Below the pieces are notes generated by a model. It was not told the DNA's origin, did no database searches, and saw only the letters and a program-made list of their open reading frames with translations. 64,000 bases of DNA from the NCBI GenBank assembly GCA_040401595.1, contig JBBAOE010000004.1, positions 124,001 to 188,000 on the forward strand, written 5' to 3'. This document shows positions 1 to 7,339 of the stretch, piece by piece. A program made the position numbers and the translations under genes. Positions within the stretch are counted from its first letter, which is position 1. Every line of letters begins with the position of its first letter. Source of the DNA: RFPW01 sp040401595. GTDB taxonomy: Bacteria > Pseudomonadota > Gammaproteobacteria > Burkholderiales > Burkholderiaceae_E.

Positions 1-237
1 CGCTGCAACCGTGGTCGTTGCATCCGCTGGATTGGCCTCGGCTACGGTTGCGCTCGCCAACTGCGCGGTCGTACGGATTTGAATTTCACTGTCGCTCCCG
101 GTCAGTGACACGGCAGAGCCTTCGCGCCGGATCAAGACGTTGGCGAGGATCGGTTGTGTGTGCCGCCGTTCGACGATACCTGCCACGATCTGGAGTGGAC
201 GCAGGATCGCGTCACGGTTTGCCTTGATCAACTGCAT
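1..237 (-). CDS. dnaN: DNA polymerase III beta clamp DnaN, N-terminal part (runs off left edge)
   Basis: The sliding clamp encircles DNA and tethers the replicative polymerase. Read leftward from an ATG at 237, 79 codons are open to the window edge and begin MQLIKANRDAILRPLQIVAG, followed by VERRHTQPILANVLI. This is the standard start of beta-clamp domain 1, including the RRHTQPILANVLI strand-helix signature. It lies 246 bp downstream of the dnaA stop in the same orientation, as in most bacteria. No strong Shine-Dalgarno sequence is seen. Only the first fifth of the protein is visible, so the identity rests on this N-terminal match and on the dnaA neighbour. Confidence 0.93.
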   Translation of the reverse strand, partial: MQLIKANRDAILRPLQIVAGIVERRHTQPILANVLIRREGSAVSLTGSDSEIQIRTTAQLASATVAEANPADATTTVAA

Positions 238-240
238 GAT

Positions 241-290
241 GTTCTTAAACTCTTATTGATGGTTTTAAAAGAGTAGTAGTAGGTAATAAG
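241..290. promoter_or_regulatory. AT-rich DNA-unwinding candidate with TAG trinucleotide repeat
   Basis: The segment is strongly AT-rich in an otherwise GC-rich window and includes TAGTAGTAG at 274-282 followed by GTAATAAG. Three-base TAG steps resemble the DnaA-trio element described for bacterial unwinding regions. The nearest recognisable DnaA boxes are about 75 bp (weak) and 107 bp (perfect) away, farther than in the described basal unwinding system, so the trio reading is tentative. The segment also serves as the dnaN leader. Confidence 0.45.
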
Positions 291-388
291 GGAGCCAACT
301 TATGCTTGGATCCCCTGGCGATGGCGCCACACCGTCGTTTTGACCGATTTAAACCCTGTGGACAGGGTGCGTTGCAACCATGGGAGGT

Positions 389-397
389 TGTGGATAA
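389..397 (-). promoter_or_regulatory. DnaA box, perfect match (TGTGGATAA)
   Basis: The nine bases are the reverse complement of the consensus TTATCCACA. The box points opposite to the array at 436-478, so the two groups converge. A degenerate box in the same orientation (TGTGGACAG) is at 357-365. Confidence 0.8.
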
Positions 398-435
398 CCT
401 GGCGACCATCGTCGACTCGATCGGGTGAAGTCAAG

Positions 436-478
436 TTATCCACACGCTTGTTCACCGTTTATTCACTGTTTGTTCACC
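436..478 (+). promoter_or_regulatory. Phased row of four DnaA boxes
   Basis: A perfect TTATCCACA at 436-444 is followed in the same orientation by TTGTTCACC (448-456), TTATTCACT (459-467, one mismatch to TTATTCACA) and TTGTTCACC (470-478). Start-to-start distances are 12, 11 and 11 bp, about one helical turn, so all four boxes face the same side of the DNA. The row ends 5 bp before the dnaA stop codon. The first box is certain; the weaker three are called from spacing and similarity. Confidence 0.7.
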
Positions 479-483
479 GTTCA

Positions 484-2052
484 TTAGGCCCGTAAGGTCT
501 GTTCAAGCACGTGCAGCGAGCGGTTGAGTTCGGTATTGCTCTGGCGCTCGCTGCTTATTTTTCGAACTGCATGCAGCACCGTCGTATGGTCGCGTCCACC
601 AAATAATTCACCAATATCGGGGAGGCTTTTTTGCGTAAGTTCCTTCGCTAGATACATGGCGACCTGACGGGGCAGTGCAATGTTGGCTGGTCGGCGCTTG
701 GACCCCATATCAGCTACCTTGATTTTATAATAATCAGCAACAGTTTTTTGAATCAATTCGACTGAAATTTGGCCCCGATTGACCGACAACAGTTCACGCA
801 AGGCGAGCTTCACCAGTTCGAGCGTGATGGGTTGGTTATGAAATGAAGAGTACGCGATAACCTTTCGCAAGGCCCCTTCCAGTTCACGCACGTTTTGACG
901 CAGATTTTTAGCGATGAAAAACGCGACTTCTTCGCGCAACTCGACTCGACTCGACTCGGCTTTGCGAAGCAAGATGGCGACCCGCATTTCGAGTTCCGGC
1001 GGTTCGATGGCAACGGTCAAACCGTAGTCGAATCGACTGACCAAGCGTTCATCGATGCCTGAAAGCTCTTTGGGGTAGGTGTCACTGGTGATCAGGATCT
1101 GTCGACGTGCCGCCACCAAGGCTTCGAAGGTGTAGAAAAACTCTTCCTGAGTGCGCTGCTTGCCAGCAAAAAACTGGATATCGTCGATCAATAATAAATC
1201 GAGAGAGTGGTAGTACCGTTTGAGTTCATCAAACGCCTTGCGTTGATAGGCCTTCACCACATCTGAGACATATTGTTCAGCGTGAATGTAACGAATTCTC
1301 GCGCCTGGATTGGCTTGTAGCAGAGCATTGCCAACCGCGTGAATCAGATGGGTTTTTCCAAGTCCCACGCCACCGTAGAGAAACAAAGGGTTGTACGAGA
1401 CTCCGGGACGTTGCGCCACTTGCAAGGCGGCAGCGCGCGCCATTTGATTGGCTTTACCTGTGACGAAGGTATCAAAGGTCAGTTCCAGATTGAGTTTGCT
1501 GCGCTCGACGTGGGGGGCCACCTCACGCTCGACCAGGCCCGGCATGAAGGCCAGACGACCTGCGGATTCTTCGTTGGCGTCGAGTTGGCCAATCGAATCC
1601 AGTTGCTGGGGCGCCACCGGCGCGGTGCCGACCATCGGGTCGCCTCCAGCGTTCGCAGTCGATTCTGCAAAGGCGTTTCCTGCGATGTCCCCAGCGCTGT
1701 TCCCGATGGCGTCGACCCTGGCATCGATCGGATTGCCCGCCATCGGCGAGTGGGCAGATGCTGGGTTGGTCTGCGCGGGTGAGCGGGCGTTAGTCGTGGC
1801 GCGAGCGGCTTGAACTTCAAATTGGACCCGAACCGTCGGGTGAATTTCGGCGGCAGCGAGTTCGCCAATGCGCGCGCCGAATTGGGTCCGAATCCAGTCG
1901 AGCTTGAACCGGTTGGGTGCGCCCAGGCGCAGTACATGCTCGCCCTCATCGTAGCCCAGGCACAGTAGGGGCTTAATCCAGGTTTTGTAGAGTTGCGGCG
2001 TCAGCTCTTGCTCGAGGCGCAACGCACACGCCTGCCAGTGTCGGTCCGTCAT
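484..2052 (-). CDS. dnaA: Chromosomal replication initiator DnaA
   Basis: DnaA is the AAA+ ATPase that binds DnaA boxes and opens the origin. The start at 2052 (MTDRHWQACALRLEQELTPQ) gives 522 aa and a normal domain I; upstream in-frame codons would add a 63-residue tail unlike the family. The order is domain I (about 1-80), an unusually long Ala/Pro/Gly-rich linker (about 85-185), an AAA+ domain with Walker A GGVGLGKT near 227-234 and Walker B LLLIDDIQF, then the C-terminal DnaA-box helix with GGRDHTTVLHAV. It is longer than the 467-aa E. coli protein mainly because of the linker. A perfect DnaA box 56 bp upstream suggests autoregulation. It is transcribed toward dnaN. Confidence 0.97.
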   Translation of the reverse strand: MTDRHWQACALRLEQELTPQLYKTWIKPLLCLGYDEGEHVLRLGAPNRFKLDWIRTQFGARIGELAAAEIHPTVRVQFEVQAARATTNARSPAQTNPASAHSPMAGNPIDARVDAIGNSAGDIAGNAFAESTANAGGDPMVGTAPVAPQQLDSIGQLDANEESAGRLAFMPGLVEREVAPHVERSKLNLELTFDTFVTGKANQMARAAALQVAQRPGVSYNPLFLYGGVGLGKTHLIHAVGNALLQANPGARIRYIHAEQYVSDVVKAYQRKAFDELKRYYHSLDLLLIDDIQFFAGKQRTQEEFFYTFEALVAARRQILITSDTYPKELSGIDERLVSRFDYGLTVAIEPPELEMRVAILLRKAESSRVELREEVAFFIAKNLRQNVRELEGALRKVIAYSSFHNQPITLELVKLALRELLSVNRGQISVELIQKTVADYYKIKVADMGSKRRPANIALPRQVAMYLAKELTQKSLPDIGELFGGRDHTTVLHAVRKISSERQSNTELNRSLHVLEQTLRA

Positions 2053-2107
2053 CTTGGGGTCGCGGTAAACAGGCTGAGGCCCCAATTGTAGCGCGCCCGT
2101 GGCGAAG

Positions 2108-2116
2108 TTATCCACA
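2108..2116 (+). promoter_or_regulatory. DnaA box upstream of dnaA
   Basis: A perfect TTATCCACA lies in the 158-bp divergent region between dnaA and rpmH. It is well placed for DnaA autorepression or for a second origin subregion. Confidence 0.65.
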
Positions 2117-2210
2117 GCTTCTACGAGCCATTTTGCATCGGCCACTTGACGAGTCCGCTGCAGACCGCTGTAATCGAGGGCTTTTTTTCCGACTGATTGA
2201 GAAGTGAAAT

Positions 2211-2345
2211 ATGAAACGCACGTTCCAACCCTCGGTGACACGTCGCAAACGCACGCACGGATTTCTCGTGCGCATGAAAACGCGCGGCGGTCGTTCGGTC
2301 ATCCGGTCACGTCGCGCCAAAGGCCGCAAGCGCTTGGGCGTTTGA
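2211..2345 (+). CDS. rpmH: 50S ribosomal protein L34
   Basis: The 44-residue basic protein starts MKRTFQPSVTRRKRTHGFLV and ends RSRRAKGRKRLGV, the complete L34 signature (MKRTxQPS, HGFRxRM-type, GRxVLxxRRxKGRxxL). L34 is a small component of the large ribosomal subunit. It is the first gene of the rightward strand, divergent from dnaA, and is followed 24 bp later by rnpA, the classic pairing. The length is normal for the family. Confidence 0.97.
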   Translation: MKRTFQPSVTRRKRTHGFLVRMKTRGGRSVIRSRRAKGRKRLGV

Positions 2346-2369
2346 GTTCAGCGTCTGGGACCCATCGAT

Positions 2370-2891
2370 TTGACGCTTCTGGCCCGCCGGCGTCCGTGGG
2401 CCAGTTCGGCGCATCTGGCGCTGAGTTACGTGCGCCCGCAGCCAATGGGAACACCAGCCGGTCCCGAGAAGGGCGGGCATGATCCCCGGGCAGCGCAGGC
2501 GGTATGGACGCAGGCGGCGTTGATTTTGTCGGTCTCCAAGCGTTTGGCGCCCGCGGCCCCGTTGCGCAATGCGATTCGTCGCGTGTTGCGGGAGTCGTGG
2601 CGGGCCTGTGGTCTGGCGTCGCGGGGCCATCCACTGGCCGTCATGATTCGCTTACGGGCGCTCCCACTGGCGCCAAGAGCAGGGGCGGCGGTCGGGGTGA
2701 GCACCGTTTCAGGCGCGATTCCAGGTGCGATTCCAGGTGCGATGTCGGGCACGACCAAGCCGCCCAAGGGCCGGGCGGTCCTACGGGTTCGTCGAACGGA
2801 TCGGGCGCTCAAAGCCGCGATCCGTGCCGAAGCCGATTCGCTGCTCGACGCCTTGTGTAGGTCGGTCCCGGCGGTAGCGCCCGAGCGATGA
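2370..2891 (+). CDS. rnpA: Ribonuclease P protein component RnpA
   Basis: The protein subunit of RNase P helps the RNA subunit remove tRNA 5' leaders. The 173-aa frame opens with TTG at 2370, 24 bp after rpmH. The family signature is visible as LSVSKRLAPAAPLRNAIRRV, matching the xVSKK...AVxRNxxKRxxRE motif. The protein is longer than the usual 115-130 aa owing to an N-terminal Pro/Gly-rich stretch and an insert carrying tandem GAIP units (DNA 2715-2744). Its stop overlaps the yidD start (ATGA). The exact start codon is uncertain, as no upstream ATG exists in frame. Confidence 0.88.
   Translation: MTLLARRRPWASSAHLALSYVRPQPMGTPAGPEKGGHDPRAAQAVWTQAALILSVSKRLAPAAPLRNAIRRVLRESWRACGLASRGHPLAVMIRLRALPLAPRAGAAVGVSTVSGAIPGAIPGAMSGTTKPPKGRAVLRVRRTDRALKAAIRAEADSLLDALCRSVPAVAPER
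2715..2744 (+). repeat. 12-bp tandem repeat inside rnpA
   Basis: The unit GCGATTCCAGGT occurs at 2715-2726 and 2727-2738, followed by a truncated third copy. Being a multiple of three it keeps frame and encodes repeated AIPG residues in a segment absent from ordinary RnpA proteins. Confidence 0.8.
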
Positions 2892-3169
2892 CCGTTAAAC
2901 TTGCGGGTGTGGCAGGCCGCGCGCTAAATCGTGGCCTGCTCCTGAAGCGGATGGTCAAGGCGCCCTTGCATGCCTATCGTGGCTTGATCAGCCCACTCCT
3001 GGGTCCGCGGTGTCGATTTTTTCCCTCTTGTTCTGCGTATGCTCTGGAGGCGATCGATCGACATGGTGCGGGGCGTGGGGCTTGGTTGGGGGTGCGCCGT
3101 TTGATCCGATGCCATCCCTGGTGCGAGGGCGGCTACGATCCGGTGCCTGAAGCGCTGATGAAGTCCTGA
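2888..3169 (+). CDS. yidD: Membrane protein insertion efficiency factor YidD
   Basis: YidD is a small membrane-associated protein that supports YidC-dependent insertion. The 93 residues contain the family core YRGLISPLLGPRCRFFPSCSAYALEAI and CHPWCEGGYDPVP, with the conserved cysteines of the RCRFxPSCSxY motif. The start ATG overlaps the rnpA stop, implying translational coupling, and yidC follows after 94 bp, the standard order. The basic N-terminus is longer than in some homologues, so an internal start is possible. Confidence 0.95.
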   Translation: MTVKLAGVAGRALNRGLLLKRMVKAPLHAYRGLISPLLGPRCRFFPSCSAYALEAIDRHGAGRGAWLGVRRLIRCHPWCEGGYDPVPEALMKS

Positions 3170-3263
3170 TTGAGCCCTGACCGAATCGGCCCGAGTCCTA
3201 TCGAGAACTCCCTCATTTTTCTCCGACCACCGGCCCCTACGGCGGGCCTTCGCTGAGAGCAAC

Positions 3264-4946
3264 ATGCAGACGCAACGAACGATTCTTCTGATTATTTTCT
3301 CGATGTCGCTGCTGCTTTTGTGGGACGCGTGGCAAAAGCAGAGCGGCCATGCTTCGCTTTTTGGTGCGGGCGCACCGATTGCCTCCAAAGCGCCTGCGCG
3401 CAGTCCGACAGAGCAGGCGACGGACGTGCCGCAAGCGTCCGCAAGCGCTGGATCGTCGGGCGGGGCGGCGGCGGCAGCACCGCCGACCGCGGTGACGGGC
3501 ACGACCGGCACGGGGCGCCTGATTGTGCTTAAAAACGATGTGTTGGCCCTCACCATTGATACCGTGGGCGGCTCGGTCGTGCGGTCCGAGTTGCTGCGTT
3601 ATCGCGATGCCGATGACCGCAAGGCTCAGGCGGTTCTGTTGACTTCCGGGGCCGGAAAAACCTACCTGGCGCAGACCGGACTGATTGGCGCGCCCGAACT
3701 GCCCACCCACCGGACCTTGTTCGAGTCGTCTGTGGCCGGCGATCGGGTCGAGGCGAATGCAGGCAAACCGGTCGATTTGTCTTTGACAGCATCCTCCGGG
3801 GGATTGCGACTCACCAAGCGCTACACATTGGAGCCCGGATCGTATCGGGTCGGGGTTCACCACGAAGTGTTCAATGAGGGCGGTCAGCCGGTTCAGGCGT
3901 CGCTCTACCTGCAGCTGACGCGCGATTCTCAAAAACCGCCGGGGGAGAGTCAGTTCTACAGCACCTACACGGGACCGGCGATTTATACCGATGCGGAAAA
4001 ATTCCAAAAAGTCGATTTTTCCGATATCGAAAAAGGCAAAGCAAGCGCCCAGAAAAAATCCGACGATGGATGGGCCGGCATCATTCAGCATTATTTTGTT
4101 GTTGCCTGGGTCCCGCCGGTCAACACGGCTCGAGAATTCTTCACCCGAAAAATCGACAATGGACTGTATTCGGTCGGGGCAATCCAGCCACTGTCCAGTC
4201 TGGCGCCCGGCGCGTCCGTGCAGTCGGAAGCTGTACTCTATGTGGGACCGCAGGATCAGCATGTGCTCGAAAAGGTATCGCCAGGCCTTGATCTGGTGGT
4301 TGACTACGGCTTGCTGACGGTCATCGCCAAGCCCTTGTACTGGCTATTGGAGACCTTGCATTCGTTCGCGGGCAATTGGGGCTGGGCAATCGTCTTGTTG
4401 ACGATTGTCGTCAAGCTGGCGTTTTTTCCGTTGCAGGCGGCCAGTTACCGCTCCATGGCCAAAATGAAGCTGGTTTCCCCCAAGATGCTAGCGCTGCGGG
4501 AGCGCTATGGCGATGATCGGATCAAGCTCAATCAGGCCATGATGGAGCTCTACAAGACCGAAAAGGTCAATCCGATGGCGGGATGCCTGCCAATCGTCGT
4601 ACAAATCCCGGTTTTTATTTCCCTGTATTGGGTGCTGTTGGCATCGGTTGAAATGCGTGATGCCCCCTGGATCGGCTGGATTCATGACCTGGCGACACCC
4701 GATCCGTACTATGTGTTGCCGGTCATCATGGCGGCGACGATGTTTTTGCAGACCCGCCTCAATCCGACGCCGCCTGATCCGGTTCAGGCCAAGGTGATGA
4801 TGTTCATGCCGCTGATTTTTTCAGCCATGTTCTTCTTCTTTCCCGCGGGCCTGGTGCTCTACTGGTTAGTCAACAACGTATTTTCGATTGCGCAGCAATG
4901 GTTCATTACGCGCCAGATCGAACAGGGCGCCAGCAAGAAAAAATAA
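3264..4946 (+). CDS. yidC: Membrane protein insertase YidC
   Basis: YidC inserts and folds inner-membrane proteins, alone or with SecYEG. The 560-aa product starts MQTQRTILLIIFSMSLLLLW, the N-terminal membrane anchor typical of Gram-negative YidC, then a low-complexity Ala/Gly segment (about 45-75), the periplasmic beta-supersandwich domain, and the C-terminal insertase core with hydrophobic helices from about residue 350 and a basic end (GASKKK). The sequence KMKLVSPKMLALRERYGDD is the conserved cytoplasmic coiled hairpin. The length is standard. It sits between yidD and a Nudix gene (4-bp gap), probably one transcript with mnmE. Confidence 0.97.
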   Translation: MQTQRTILLIIFSMSLLLLWDAWQKQSGHASLFGAGAPIASKAPARSPTEQATDVPQASASAGSSGGAAAAAPPTAVTGTTGTGRLIVLKNDVLALTIDTVGGSVVRSELLRYRDADDRKAQAVLLTSGAGKTYLAQTGLIGAPELPTHRTLFESSVAGDRVEANAGKPVDLSLTASSGGLRLTKRYTLEPGSYRVGVHHEVFNEGGQPVQASLYLQLTRDSQKPPGESQFYSTYTGPAIYTDAEKFQKVDFSDIEKGKASAQKKSDDGWAGIIQHYFVVAWVPPVNTAREFFTRKIDNGLYSVGAIQPLSSLAPGASVQSEAVLYVGPQDQHVLEKVSPGLDLVVDYGLLTVIAKPLYWLLETLHSFAGNWGWAIVLLTIVVKLAFFPLQAASYRSMAKMKLVSPKMLALRERYGDDRIKLNQAMMELYKTEKVNPMAGCLPIVVQIPVFISLYWVLLASVEMRDAPWIGWIHDLATPDPYYVLPVIMAATMFLQTRLNPTPPDPVQAKVMMFMPLIFSAMFFFFPAGLVLYWLVNNVFSIAQQWFITRQIEQGASKKK

Positions 4947-4949
4947 GGT

Positions 4950-5798
4950 ATGCACCCACAGGGGTTCACCACGTCGGGTCTTGTGACCCTTGCGGTCGAC
5001 TTGCCCGCGGGCGTAACGCCGATCGGCTGGGTCGAGCGCGAACTGGCGGCGCTTTGGTGCGCACAGGACCAAGAGGCGCGCTGGCAGGATGGTCCAGACG
5101 GGTACTCGCCCCCAGGCGATGGCCGAGTTGCCCCGGTCGGGCCGACCGGGTCCGGCTTTGAAGCCGGATCCCCGCGTCTCGTCGTGCGACCGGATCCACG
5201 CCTCTTCACCGCGATCGCGCGCGCAGCCTTGGCGCGAGGCGCGTTGACCGGTTGGCGCGATGAACTCTTTGATGTGACGGTTCCAAGCACGGGCGAGCGA
5301 CTGTTCACGCTCGAGCGATCGGCCTTTCGCCTGTTTGGACTTCGAAGCCAGGCCGCGCAACTGGTCGCGTACCGACCCGACGGGTCGGTCTGGGTTGCCC
5401 GTCGCAGCCGGACCAAGGCCATCGATCCCGGGCTCCTCGATACCCTCGTTGGCGGCGGTGTGAGTGCCGGAGAAAATGCGGCCCAGACCTTGCTGCGCGA
5501 AGCCGGCGAGGAAGCGGGCCTGACCCGGATCCAGACGGCGCAGGCCCGCTGCAGTGCCGTGTTCGAGCTCCTGCGGCGCGCCACCCAAGGCGTCCAGCAC
5601 GAACAGGTGGTGGTCTTTGAACTCGAGGTCGACGTCCACTGGCGCCCACACAATGGCGATGGCGAGGTCGAAGCGTTTCTCTGTCTCGATGCGCCAGAGA
5701 TCGCGCGGCGCATCGCGGCGGGCGAGTTCGCCTACGAGGCCGGGCTCAGTTTGGAAGCGGTGCAGGCGCAACGGGATCAGCGGGGCCGCGGTGACTGA
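4950..5798 (+). CDS. Nudix hydrolase with N-terminal DUF4743-type domain
   Basis: This 282-aa protein carries a clear Nudix box, GGGVSAGENAAQTLLREAGEEAGL, around residues 167-190 (the GX5EX7REUXEEXGU pattern). The preceding approximately 130 residues resemble the DUF4743 region of TPP-diphosphatase-like Nudix proteins. Such enzymes hydrolyse nucleoside-diphosphate-linked compounds; the substrate here cannot be told from sequence. Only 3 bp separate it from the yidC stop, so it is co-translated with yidC. A Gly/Pro-rich linker near 45-70 is atypical. The family call is firm, the substrate unknown. Confidence 0.85.
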   Translation: MHPQGFTTSGLVTLAVDLPAGVTPIGWVERELAALWCAQDQEARWQDGPDGYSPPGDGRVAPVGPTGSGFEAGSPRLVVRPDPRLFTAIARAALARGALTGWRDELFDVTVPSTGERLFTLERSAFRLFGLRSQAAQLVAYRPDGSVWVARRSRTKAIDPGLLDTLVGGGVSAGENAAQTLLREAGEEAGLTRIQTAQARCSAVFELLRRATQGVQHEQVVVFELEVDVHWRPHNGDGEVEAFLCLDAPEIARRIAAGEFAYEAGLSLEAVQAQRDQRGRGD

Positions 5799-5852
5799 GC
5801 CGATTGCGCTGCGGGCGACGCACTGGATTGCGATCCGCATGGTCCGGGCCCG

Positions 5853-7265
5853 ATGATCGCGACCGAACGCGACCCCATCGCGGCGATTGCGACCGCGATC
5901 GGACGGGGCGGGATCGGGGTGATTCGGATCAGCGGCGAAGGCCTGGCGCCGTTTGCGCGCGCGCTTTGCGGGCAGGCGCTTGCCGCGCGCCACGCGACGC
6001 TCGTGCGGTGGTGCGATGCGCAGGGCGAAACGATTGACCAGGGTATCGCCCTCTGGTTTGCCGCCCCGCACTCTTACACCGGCGAAGAAGTGCTCGAGTT
6101 GCAGGGGCATGGTGGACCGGTAGTTCTGGGGCGACTCCTGAACCGGGTGCTCGAATTGGGCCGAACGCTTGCGCCAGGGATGCGGCTGGCCGAGCCGGGT
6201 GAGTTTACGCGCCGCGCGTTTCTGAATGGCCAGATCGATCTCGCGCAGGCCGAGGCGGTGGCAGACCTGATCGATGCCTCGACCGAGGCGGCCGCGCGAG
6301 CCGCCATGCGCTCTTTGCAAGGCCGCTTTTCGATGCAGGTCCACCGCCTGGTGGATGCGGTGATCGAGCTGCGCGCGCTGATCGAGGCGACGATCGATTT
6401 TCCCGAAGAAGACGATGTCGATGCGCTGGCGCATTGGGACGCCTTGGGTCGACTCGACGCCATCTGCACACAACTCACGCTGCTCCTGGATGGCGCACGC
6501 GCTGGGGTGCGTCTGCGCCAAGGCATGACGGTTGTCCTGGTCGGCGCACCCAATGTGGGCAAGAGCAGTCTGCTCAATGCCCTGGTCGGGCGCGATCTGG
6601 CGATTGTGTCGCCTTTGGCGGGGACCACGCGCGACCGGATCGAGCAGGCGGTGGACCTGCAGGGCCTGGCACTCACGTTGGTCGATACGGCGGGTCTGCG
6701 CGAAAGTGTCGACCCGATCGAGCGGATCGGCATGGAGCGCACCCTGGAGGCGGTGGCCCGCGCAGATCTCGTGCTCGAGCTGGTCGAATCCGATGGCGTG
6801 CGTTGCGATGCACAGGACGCGCCCACGCACCATGTGCAGGAACTGCTGGCGCGCCATCTCCCAGCGCAGGTTCCGGTGCTGCGGGTGCGCAACAAGATCG
6901 ATCGGGACGGGTTGGCCGCCGCATGCGATGCGGTGGCGCGACCGGGTGCGAGCGCTGGCGAAGTCCGCCTCTCGGCGCAGACGCTCGAAGGGGTTGCGCT
7001 CCTGCTCGAGCGCTTACGGGTGCTCTCGGGTTTGAGCGCGGGTGAGCCCGAATTCATTGCCCGCGAGCGTCACTTGCAAGCACTATTGGGTGCGCAGGCG
7101 CATCTGCTTCAGGCCGACGCTCTGGCCCGCACCCCCCGACCCGCGCTCGAGCTGTTTGCCGAGGAGTTGCGTCTGGCCCAGGCCCAGCTTGGTTCGATCA
7201 CCGGGGAATTCAGCGCCGATGACCTCTTGGGCGCTATTTTTGGGCGCTTTTGTATCGGTAAATAA
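5853..7265 (+). CDS. mnmE: tRNA modification GTPase MnmE
   Basis: MnmE works with MnmG to place the carboxymethylaminomethyl group on U34 of certain tRNAs. The 470-aa protein has an N-terminal folate-binding domain (IAAIATAIGRGGIGVIRISG), a helical domain interrupted by a G domain with P-loop GAPNVGKSSLLNAL near residue 230, switch region GTTRD and G3 DTAG, and the diagnostic C-terminal FGRFCIGK. Length and order are normal. It follows the Nudix gene by 54 bp. Its partner mnmG lies 18 kb further right, separated by unrelated genes. Confidence 0.97.
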   Translation: MIATERDPIAAIATAIGRGGIGVIRISGEGLAPFARALCGQALAARHATLVRWCDAQGETIDQGIALWFAAPHSYTGEEVLELQGHGGPVVLGRLLNRVLELGRTLAPGMRLAEPGEFTRRAFLNGQIDLAQAEAVADLIDASTEAAARAAMRSLQGRFSMQVHRLVDAVIELRALIEATIDFPEEDDVDALAHWDALGRLDAICTQLTLLLDGARAGVRLRQGMTVVLVGAPNVGKSSLLNALVGRDLAIVSPLAGTTRDRIEQAVDLQGLALTLVDTAGLRESVDPIERIGMERTLEAVARADLVLELVESDGVRCDAQDAPTHHVQELLARHLPAQVPVLRVRNKIDRDGLAAACDAVARPGASAGEVRLSAQTLEGVALLLERLRVLSGLSAGEPEFIARERHLQALLGAQAHLLQADALARTPRPALELFAEELRLAQAQLGSITGEFSADDLLGAIFGRFCIGK

Positions 7266-7339
7266 GGGCTGGGGCGCGTCGCGTACCTTTCTTGCTGAGT
7301 CAACAGACCGGAGTCTGTTCTGACGAGGCGAGTCTGCTC

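Larger units (their letters stand above)
238..483. other. oriC: Probable chromosomal replication origin (oriC), dnaA-dnaN intergenic
   Basis: This 246-bp non-coding stretch between dnaA and dnaN contains perfect DnaA boxes at 389-397 (TGTGGATAA) and 436-444 (TTATCCACA), a two-mismatch box at 357-365, a row of weaker boxes at 448-478, and an AT-rich segment at 241-290. The combination of a DnaA-box cluster beside an AT-rich unwinding candidate next to dnaA is the usual form of bacterial origins. A further perfect box lies upstream of dnaA at 2108-2116, so the functional origin could also include that side. Confidence 0.8.

Noticed and set aside
4866..6857. A 663-codon open frame on the minus strand opposite the Nudix gene and mnmE
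   Set aside because: It is antisense to two genes with clear family motifs, has no domain of its own, and long antisense frames are expected in GC-rich codon-biased DNA.
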